Origin: an uncultured Actinomycetes bacterium
Lineage (GTDB): Bacteria; Actinomycetota; Acidimicrobiia; Acidimicrobiales; Ilumatobacteraceae
DNA length: 5,543 nt
NCBI GenBank assembly: GCA_903858075.1
Contig: CAIOHI010000010.1
Coordinates: 1 to 5,543 of the forward strand
Reading direction: 5' to 3'
The number at the start of each line of letters is the position of its first letter. Position 1 is the stretch's first letter. A program made the position numbers and the translations under genes. The notes under the pieces are model-generated. The model made no database searches and was not told the DNA's origin. It worked only from the letters and a program-made list of their open reading frames with translations. Shown here in pieces: positions 1 through 4,699 of this stretch.

Positions 1-1142
1 CGCACGTCGGCATTCAACTCACGCTGCATTGCTGCTAACGCTGTGAATTGACTTGAGGTGATGTCGCCCAACTCGGCATAAGCAATTGCAGAAATGGTTC
101 CGTTTGCAGTTCCGCGAATAACGCTTGTTTGCACCCAGCGGTCAAAGGGGTCACGAGCTGTCATTTCAACGCGCACGCCTTGGCCCATGGTTGTTACTTC
201 GCCACTTGTTGCCTTGCCTGCGGCTTTGTCGCCAGCGGCAACAACTTCTGGTGGAATTCCACCTGGCCACGATGACGAAGCAGGAAGCGTGAGACGAACT
301 TTTTGCACGCGACGGCGAACTTCGTCGATACCGAGAGTGTCGACAAGCCACTTCATACGGGCACGCAACTTGTTGTCGCGATTACCGGCCTGGTCGAACA
401 CGCGAAGAGCAGCTTCAATAGTTGGCATGAGATCTTCACGTGATGTGAAATCTTCCAGTGCCAATGCGGGGTGTGGTGTTGCACCCAAACCACCAGCAAT
501 GAAAATACGGAAGCCCTGTTCTAATGAACCATCTTCGTTAGTGCGTGTGGTTGCAACCACGCCCACGTCGTTGAACATTGCTTGGCCACAGTCGGTGGCG
601 CAACCAGAGAAGTTCACTTTGAATTTACGAGGCAAACGCTGACCCAATGGGTTGCGCACAAAGTGGCGGAAGACAGCTTCGGCCCAAGGCGTGACGTCGA
701 GGTGTTCATGTGGGCAGGCCCCAGCAAGATGGCACGCCATGACGTTGCGAACGGTGTCGCCACAGGCTTCACGCGATGTGAGATGCACTGCGGCAAGGTG
801 ACGCAAGAGTTCAGGCATACGACTGAGCTCAACAAAGTGGAACTGAATATTTTGACGGGTCGTAATGTGACCCCAGCCGCGCGAGAACTCGGTGGACAAA
901 TACGCCATGAGATCGAGTTGCTCAGGAGTAATGGTTCCGGCGGGCAACTTGATGCGCACCATTTGGTTTGTGCCACCTTGGCGCTGACCATAGACACCAT
1001 TGTTCAAGCGCATGACGCGGAAAACGTCTTCGCTAATTTCACCGGCGAGATATTGCTCAATTGCTTTTTCAAAGCGATCAATATCGGCCATTTGCTCAGC
1101 ATCAAGGTCGCGCGGTGCTGCAATGACTGGTGGAATTCCCAC
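1..1142 (-). CDS. sir: Ferredoxin-type sulfite/nitrite reductase, siroheme-[4Fe-4S] protein (partial, C-terminus off the left edge)
   Basis: The frame is open from a GTG at 1142 to the window edge, giving 380 residues without the C-terminal part. The family reduces sulfite to sulfide or nitrite to ammonia in the cytoplasm with six electrons, usually from ferredoxin. The first ferredoxin-like half-domain spans about residues 40-110, with R63 and K65 in VRIKLPAG and HITTRQNIQFH at 92-102. The first NIR_SIR domain spans about 120-280, with EACGDTVRN at 125-133, CHLAGAC at 137-143, LPRKFK at 170-175 and GCATDCGQ at 180-187. A second ferredoxin-like half starts near 315. By alignment from memory, R63, R96, K173 and K175 match the anion-binding Arg/Lys set of E. 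coli CysI. GTG was chosen because GGAGG lies six bases upstream and an in-frame TAG lies further up. Sulfite and nitrite reductases cannot be told apart here; assimilatory sulfite reductase is my preference. Confidence 0.93.
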   Translation of the reverse strand, partial: MGIPPVIAAPRDLDAEQMADIDRFEKAIEQYLAGEISEDVFRVMRLNNGVYGQRQGGTNQMVRIKLPAGTITPEQLDLMAYLSTEFSRGWGHITTRQNIQFHFVELSRMPELLRHLAAVHLTSREACGDTVRNVMACHLAGACPHEHLDVTPWAEAVFRHFVRNPLGQRLPRKFKVNFSGCATDCGQAMFNDVGVVATTRTNEDGSLEQGFRIFIAGGLGATPHPALALEDFTSREDLMPTIEAALRVFDQAGNRDNKLRARMKWLVDTLGIDEVRRRVQKVRLTLPASSSWPGGIPPEVVAAGDKAAGKATSGEVTTMGQGVRVEMTARDPFDRWVQTSVIRGTANGTISAIAYAELGDITSSQFTALAAMQRELNADV

Positions 1143-1148
1143 GAGGTG

Positions 1149-1153
1149 CCTCC
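1149..1153 (-). promoter_or_regulatory. Shine-Dalgarno site of the sulfite/nitrite reductase gene
   Basis: On the minus strand this reads GGAGG, six bases before the GTG at 1142. It fixes the start codon, and it is the only strong Shine-Dalgarno sequence in the window. Confidence 0.8.
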
Positions 1154-1257
1154 AAATGGCCAAGTGACGGTGCCGAGCGAAACCCGACTAACTGAGTCAA
1201 CATTATCGGGAATAGGCCCCGAGGGCAATGCCTGCGACCGAAAAGACCCGAAAATGG
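1154..1257 (-). promoter_or_regulatory. Leader and possible promoter of the reductase gene
   Basis: This is the rest of the 115-base gap between the small upstream gene and the reductase. On the minus strand GATAAT (1207-1202) resembles a -10 box. A poor -35 candidate, TTGCCC, lies 15 bases before it, which is shorter than usual spacing. If it is used, the transcript would carry a leader of about 50 bases. A four-base-pair GCCC-TCG-GGGC hairpin sits just upstream and has no T run, so it is not a convincing terminator. No known riboswitch was recognised. Cotranscription with the upstream gene remains possible. Confidence 0.2.
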
Positions 1258-1488
1258 CTAGAGGCCGGGGTCTTCTCCTATTTCGCGCAGTGCATCGCGC
1301 AAAGCGCTGCGCAACCGACGCACATGTTCTGCACTGAGGTGAGCAACAAGACCCGTGCCAGGTGACCCCACCTCTTCTGTGGTGAGCACCACTCGGGGCT
1401 CGGCATCGTCATAGTCGTCGCAAATAGCCACTGCCCATGAAATGCGCATCGCATCGTCGTCACCTGCAGGAACATCGGAGCTTGTCAT
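1258..1488 (-). CDS. Small acidic hypothetical protein
   Basis: A 76-residue protein that I cannot assign to a named family. The N-terminal part is rich in Asp (GDDDA at 9-13, CDDYDDAE at 23-30), the middle is beta-like (PRVVLTTEEVG at 31-41), and the C-terminal third is an Arg/Ala-rich amphipathic helix (HVRRLRSALRDALREIGED, about 54-73). It has no signal peptide or membrane segment. Composition and segment layout look like a real cytoplasmic protein of the short conserved hypothetical kind common in actinobacteria. It lies 115 bases upstream of the reductase on the same strand, so the two may be cotranscribed. The ATG at 1488 is preferred because the protein-like sequence begins there. In-frame ATGs at 1515 and 1554 would add a Cys-rich extension of 9 or 22 residues. 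None of the three has a clear Shine-Dalgarno sequence. Confidence 0.6.
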   Translation of the reverse strand: MTSSDVPAGDDDAMRISWAVAICDDYDDAEPRVVLTTEEVGSPGTGLVAHLSAEHVRRLRSALRDALREIGEDPGL

Positions 1489-1562
1489 GGGGTAATCGTC
1501 AATGGAACGTCGCATGTCACACAGCGTTTCACATTTTGTACCACATTTGCGCATCTCAGGTC
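1489..1562. promoter_or_regulatory. Divergent intergenic region, presumed promoters for both flanking genes
   Basis: This 74-base gap separates divergent genes, so it should carry promoters for the small minus-strand gene and for the plus-strand PQ-loop/kynurenine genes. I see no convincing -35/-10 pair on either strand. CACATTT occurs twice in direct orientation (1530-1536 and 1542-1548), 12 bases apart start to start, just ahead of the PQ-loop gene. This could be an operator half-site pair or chance. If the minus-strand gene starts at one of its earlier ATGs, most of this region is coding. Confidence 0.35.
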
Positions 1563-2183
1563 ATGCACAATATATGGGTGACTCTTCAGAACATTCTTGG
1601 CATTGTTGCCTCCATCTTGTCAATGCTGTTCATTTGGCCTCAAGTAATTCTCGTGTATCGCAACAACACGGTTGAGGGCCTCTCTCCCATTGGTGCATTG
1701 CAGGGAATTTGCGGGTCAACATTGTGGAGTGTTTACGGTTTATCGCAAAGCGACGTTGCCGTAGGTGGGTCTAACTTTCTCATTGTTGTTGCAATAGCCC
1801 TTCTTGCACGGGCGATGGTGAAGCACGGAACACTCCCCGCTTCGCGCCTCTACGCCACCGTTTTCGCAATCACCGCATTCGCATTCATATGCGTTTCTGT
1901 ATCGCCCGGGGTCACCGGCTTCATTGCTTTCGTTGTTGGCGCATCATCGGTCTTGCCTCAGACCTTCACCTCAGCAAAATCTGACGACCTCAGCGGCGTA
2001 TCGCTTCCTACCTATGTTCTTCTGTTTTTCACCGCTGTTGCGTGGTCTGCATACGGATTCATCGTTAAAGATGCCCTTGTTGTATTGCCGAACGTCGTTG
2101 TGATTCCTTGTGCCATCTTCATCGGGGCGAAAATTATTCGCACCCGCAAGACCAACGTGCGAACATTGGTCGATGTCGCTTGA
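1563..2183 (+). CDS. Double PQ-loop (SWEET-like) seven-helix membrane transporter
   Basis: A 206-residue, strongly hydrophobic protein with about seven predicted helices: roughly 8-31, 43-60, 66-84, 97-113, 117-132, 149-168 and 172-192. Two PQ-loop/MtN3 repeats are visible. Repeat 1 has PQ at 26-27, GLSP at 39-42, WSVYG at 55-59 and N71. Repeat 2 has PQ at 132-133, GVSLP at 145-149, WSAYG at 161-165 and N177. All matching residues are exactly 106 apart. In SWEET sugar carriers an Asn in each of helices 3 and 7 lines the substrate site, and N71 and N177 fit those places. The basic C-terminus (KIIRTRKTNVR) is probably cytoplasmic. The family moves sugars (SWEET) or amino acids (cystinosin, PQLC2); the substrate here is unknown. 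The ATG at 1563 places the first helix at the N-terminus; upstream in-frame codons do not look like this family. The stop overlaps the next gene, suggesting coupled translation with kynurenine-pathway enzymes. Confidence 0.85.
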   Translation: MHNIWVTLQNILGIVASILSMLFIWPQVILVYRNNTVEGLSPIGALQGICGSTLWSVYGLSQSDVAVGGSNFLIVVAIALLARAMVKHGTLPASRLYATVFAITAFAFICVSVSPGVTGFIAFVVGASSVLPQTFTSAKSDDLSGVSLPTYVLLFFTAVAWSAYGFIVKDALVVLPNVVVIPCAIFIGAKIIRTRKTNVRTLVDVA

Positions 2184-2979
2184 AACCGAGTACTCCCCAA
2201 GTTCGGTAGCCCACCACAGCGTGCCGTGGTACATCGAACAATATGAAGTAAAGAGTTCTGCCGCGAGAAATGCGCTTGGTGACAACCTGCAAAAGGTTTC
2301 TTACGGAACCCATGAAGATGAATACTTGCTTCTCGCTAAACACTCTCCCAACGCTCCCCTGCTTGTCTTCATTCACGGTGGGTACTGGAAGGCCCTTTCT
2401 GCAGATGAATGCTGCATGTGGGCAGGTGATGCCCTTGCTCAAGGAATCAGCTTTGCCAGCATCAACTACACGTTGGCCCCACGGGCAACCCTTTCTCGCA
2501 TTGTTCAACAATGCCGCACCGCAGTGCAGTGGCTCCAGCAGCACTCCGCTCTCGCCCCTTGCAGCACGGTGGTATCGGGTTCATCGGCAGGTGCTCACTT
2601 AGCGGCAATGTGTAGCACTGCAGACCCCAACAACAATTTCATTACTGGCGCGGTTCTTTTGAGTGGCGTATACGACCTTCGTCCACTGCTGCAGACAACA
2701 GTTAATGACCCCTTGCAACTCACCGAAAATGACGCCATCAAGCTGAGCCCTCAACTACACCCGGTCTCACCTATCAAAAACGTGGTTGTTGCGTGGGGCG
2801 AACACGAGACCGCATCCTTTAAAACGCAAAGTCGCAATTACGCGCAACACCTCACTGAAGGCGGCTGCAACGTTGTGCAATATGAAGCAGAAGAACGCGA
2901 TCACTTCAATTTGATCTACGATCTTGTAACGCCAGCAACGCCTCTTGGCGACGCAACGCTTCAATTACTTCACTCGTAA
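2173..2979 (+). CDS. Alpha/beta-hydrolase, probable kynurenine formamidase (arylformamidase)
   Basis: A 268-residue cytoplasmic alpha/beta-hydrolase of the HGG (hormone-sensitive lipase-like) type. HGGYWK at 68-73 forms the oxyanion hole, GSSAGAH at 136-142 holds nucleophile S138, the acid is probably E212 in WGEHE (208-212), and H244 in RDHFNLI (242-248) completes the triad. The HGGYW, SAGAH, acid-SxxFxxQS and DHF signatures match animal and yeast kynurenine formamidase (AFMID/BNA7), where the acid is usually Asp. The expected reaction is N-formylkynurenine + water to kynurenine + formate. Kynureninase begins 16 bases after its stop, which strongly supports this over a general esterase. It is unrelated to the usual bacterial KynB, a metal-dependent cyclase-fold enzyme. 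Its ATG lies 11 bases inside the end of the PQ-loop gene and has no Shine-Dalgarno sequence, so translation is probably coupled. Confidence 0.82.
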   Translation: MSLETEYSPSSVAHHSVPWYIEQYEVKSSAARNALGDNLQKVSYGTHEDEYLLLAKHSPNAPLLVFIHGGYWKALSADECCMWAGDALAQGISFASINYTLAPRATLSRIVQQCRTAVQWLQQHSALAPCSTVVSGSSAGAHLAAMCSTADPNNNFITGAVLLSGVYDLRPLLQTTVNDPLQLTENDAIKLSPQLHPVSPIKNVVVAWGEHETASFKTQSRNYAQHLTEGGCNVVQYEAEERDHFNLIYDLVTPATPLGDATLQLLHS

Positions 2980-2983
2980 AGGA
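2978..2983 (+). promoter_or_regulatory. Weak, distant ribosome binding site for kynU
   Basis: AAAGGA overlaps the stop of the formamidase gene. It is 12 bases from the kynU ATG, longer than the usual 5-9, so it may act only weakly alongside translational coupling. Confidence 0.3.
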
Positions 2984-2995
2984 AACCATTCGGCC

Positions 2996-4189
2996 ATGTC
3001 GCTGAGCCCATACTTTGCACAAGCAGAAACTCTTGACGCTGCAAACCCACTTGCGGCTGCCCGTCAACTTTTTGATTTGCCCAATGACCAGAGCTACTTT
3101 CTTGGCAATTCGCTCGGCCCGCTCACACACACCGCTCGCGAAGCAGTGAGCCAAGCCGTTGACTCTGAGTGGAAAACAGGTTTAGTGCGCACATGGCACG
3201 ACGGCGATTGGTTTGACCTTGCCACTGCAACGGGTAACAGAATTGCCCACATTATTGGTGCGCCGAGCGACAGTGTTATTGCAGGCGACTCCACCTCCAT
3301 CGCTCTCTTTAAAGTGCTTTCTGCTGCGGCGCAAAAAAATGCCACCGCAACACGCAATGTGCTGCTGTGCGATATTAATAATTTCCCAACAGATCGTTAT
3401 GTTGCCCGCAGTGTTGCAGACCTTTTTCATTTGAAATACGAAGAGTGCGCTGTAACGGAAATGGCAACTCGCTTCAACGAGAACATTGCTGTTGTTACCG
3501 CCTCAATGATTGACTTTCGCTCTGCAGAAATTCACGATGTTGCTTCCATTACTTCAGCAGCACATGTAGCCGGAGCCCTCGCAGTATGGGATCTTGCACA
3601 CGCTGCGGGAGTTGTTCCGTGCGACGTAGAGCGCTATAGCGTCGACTTTGCAGTTGGTTGTGGGTACAAATACATGAACGGTGGGCCAGGTGCTCCTGCA
3701 TTTATGTATGTTGCCCCACATCTTCTTGCAGAAGTAGAGCAGCCCATTCCAGGTTGGTTCGGGCACGATGCCCCGTTTGCATTCGAAGACACTTACAGAC
3801 CCGCACAAGGCATCTCACGTTTCGCTAGTGGCACTACCAACGTCTTGTCGATGAAGGCCTTACATGGTGCATTGGAAGTTTTTGAACAATTCCCCATTTC
3901 CTCTATTCGCACTGGCTCCATTGCACTTGGCGACTTCTTCATTGCAGGGTTCGAAGAGCATCTGTCTGCGAGCGGATTCACATTGGGTTCTCCTCGCAAT
4001 AGCACTGCTCGTGGCGGGCATGTTGCGCTACTCCACGACAGCGCTGAAGCACTGACCGCAGAGCTCATCAGCGACGGTTTCATTGTCGATTTTCGCCCGC
4101 CCAATGTCATTCGTATTGCTCTCAGCCCCTTGTTCTTGCGCTTTAACGACATTGCTGCACTCATTAACCGCCTTCATGGTGCCCTATAA
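2996..4189 (+). CDS. kynU: Kynureninase (PLP-dependent)
   Basis: A 397-residue protein, of normal length for the family, cytoplasmic and normally a dimer. It cleaves kynurenine to anthranilate and alanine (EC 3.7.1.3), and 3-hydroxykynurenine to 3-hydroxyanthranilate in some enzymes. Visible signatures of fold-type I kynureninases are FLGNSLG at 35-41, the phosphate-binding DSTSIALFK at 98-106, NFPTD at 129-133, WDLAHAAG at 198-205 (D199 contacts the PLP ring nitrogen), GCGYKYMNGGPGAP around 222-235 with Schiff-base lysine K225 preceded by Y224, a GTTN segment, and a C-terminal RPPNVIRIALSPL segment. K225 and Y224 match Lys227 and Tyr226 of the Pseudomonas fluorescens enzyme. The ATG at 2996 follows the formamidase stop by 16 bases and puts the family N-terminus in place; an earlier in-frame ATG at 2945 lies inside the formamidase gene. 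Identification is secure; whether it favours kynurenine or the 3-hydroxy form is not decidable by eye. Confidence 0.96.
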   Translation: MSLSPYFAQAETLDAANPLAAARQLFDLPNDQSYFLGNSLGPLTHTAREAVSQAVDSEWKTGLVRTWHDGDWFDLATATGNRIAHIIGAPSDSVIAGDSTSIALFKVLSAAAQKNATATRNVLLCDINNFPTDRYVARSVADLFHLKYEECAVTEMATRFNENIAVVTASMIDFRSAEIHDVASITSAAHVAGALAVWDLAHAAGVVPCDVERYSVDFAVGCGYKYMNGGPGAPAFMYVAPHLLAEVEQPIPGWFGHDAPFAFEDTYRPAQGISRFASGTTNVLSMKALHGALEVFEQFPISSIRTGSIALGDFFIAGFEEHLSASGFTLGSPRNSTARGGHVALLHDSAEALTAELISDGFIVDFRPPNVIRIALSPLFLRFNDIAALINRLHGAL

Positions 4190-4233
4190 CTTCCCCTTCG
4201 CAGGAACCCACACGGCCTGAGTAGCGTTGTGGC

Positions 4234-4656
4234 ATGGCAACAATTTTGGCGCACATCACAGTCCAAGAAGGCAAAGAAAAAGAGTTTGAAGAGGTGCTTG
4301 CACGTCTCTGGAACTCGACACATGACAATGAAGATCATGTGCTGCGATACGAATACTGGCGTGGTGCGGAAAAGAATCAGTACTACGGGCTCTTGTCATT
4401 TAATGACTACAACGGGTTCCTAGAGCACCAGACCTCAGATCATCACGAGACCGATGCAAAATTGCTGACGCATTTGTTCACCGATTTCCGCGTTGAATGG
4501 ATTGACCCCATTGCCACGGCATCGCCACTTCCTGAAACAAATATGCAGCCACTCCCCGCCGATGCCGGTGACCTATGGAAGGCATACCATGAGCGCATGC
4601 CAGCGGCAGTTGCAACATGGTGGTTAGCGCTTCGCGCCCTCAATAAGAAATCGTGA
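4234..4656 (+). CDS. ABM-domain protein, putative small monooxygenase
   Basis: A 140-residue protein whose first 95 or so residues fit the dimeric ferredoxin-like ABM fold (antibiotic biosynthesis monooxygenase, YgiN family). It has an N-terminal strand ILAHITVQ (4-11), a helix with GKEKEFEEVL (13-22), a RYEYWRG strand (38-44), YYGLLSFND (50-58), then EHQTSDHH (64-71), like the family's H-x-x-S-x-H signature. Residues 96-140 form a C-terminal extension with several Trp (DLWKAYHERM, ATWWLALR) that the bare ABM domain lacks. Family members oxidise quinols or aromatic polyketides without cofactors, but some are not enzymes. It follows kynU by 44 bases and precedes menB by 43, so an aromatic or quinol substrate is plausible but unproven. 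The ATG at 4234 gives the natural strand-1 start and has no Shine-Dalgarno sequence. Confidence 0.78.
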   Translation: MATILAHITVQEGKEKEFEEVLARLWNSTHDNEDHVLRYEYWRGAEKNQYYGLLSFNDYNGFLEHQTSDHHETDAKLLTHLFTDFRVEWIDPIATASPLPETNMQPLPADAGDLWKAYHERMPAAVATWWLALRALNKKS

Positions 4657-4663
4657 CGAAAAT

Positions 4664-4678
4664 GAGGTTCCTCACCTC
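4664..4678 (+). other. Small hairpin between the ABM gene and menB
   Basis: GAGGT (4664-4668) can pair with ACCTC (4674-4678) around a five-base loop, eight bases after the ABM stop. There is no following T run, so it is a poor intrinsic terminator. It may be a weak transcript end, a processing site or chance. Readthrough into menB cannot be excluded. Confidence 0.2.
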
Positions 4679-4699
4679 TAATGACGGCACAATATTGAC

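Noticed and set aside
1213..1223. GCCC-TCG-GGGC hairpin as a terminator of the small minus-strand gene
   Set aside because: It has only four base pairs and no T run on the minus strand, so it is not convincing as an intrinsic terminator.
94..1337. Plus-strand open frames (94-642 and 582-1337) across the left part
   Set aside because: They lie opposite the sulfite/nitrite reductase frame, whose conserved motifs are clear. Their translations look like shadow sequence and match no family.
1437..1562. N-terminal extension of the PQ-loop protein from an ATG at 1437
   Set aside because: The extra 42 residues are His/Cys-rich and hydrophilic, unlike the family, and they overlap the start region of the divergent gene. 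The ATG at 1563 places the first helix correctly.
2110..2172. Formamidase start at the ATG at 2110
   Set aside because: It would overlap the PQ-loop gene by 74 bases and add a non-family extension. The ATG at 2173 gives the short overlap typical of coupled genes.
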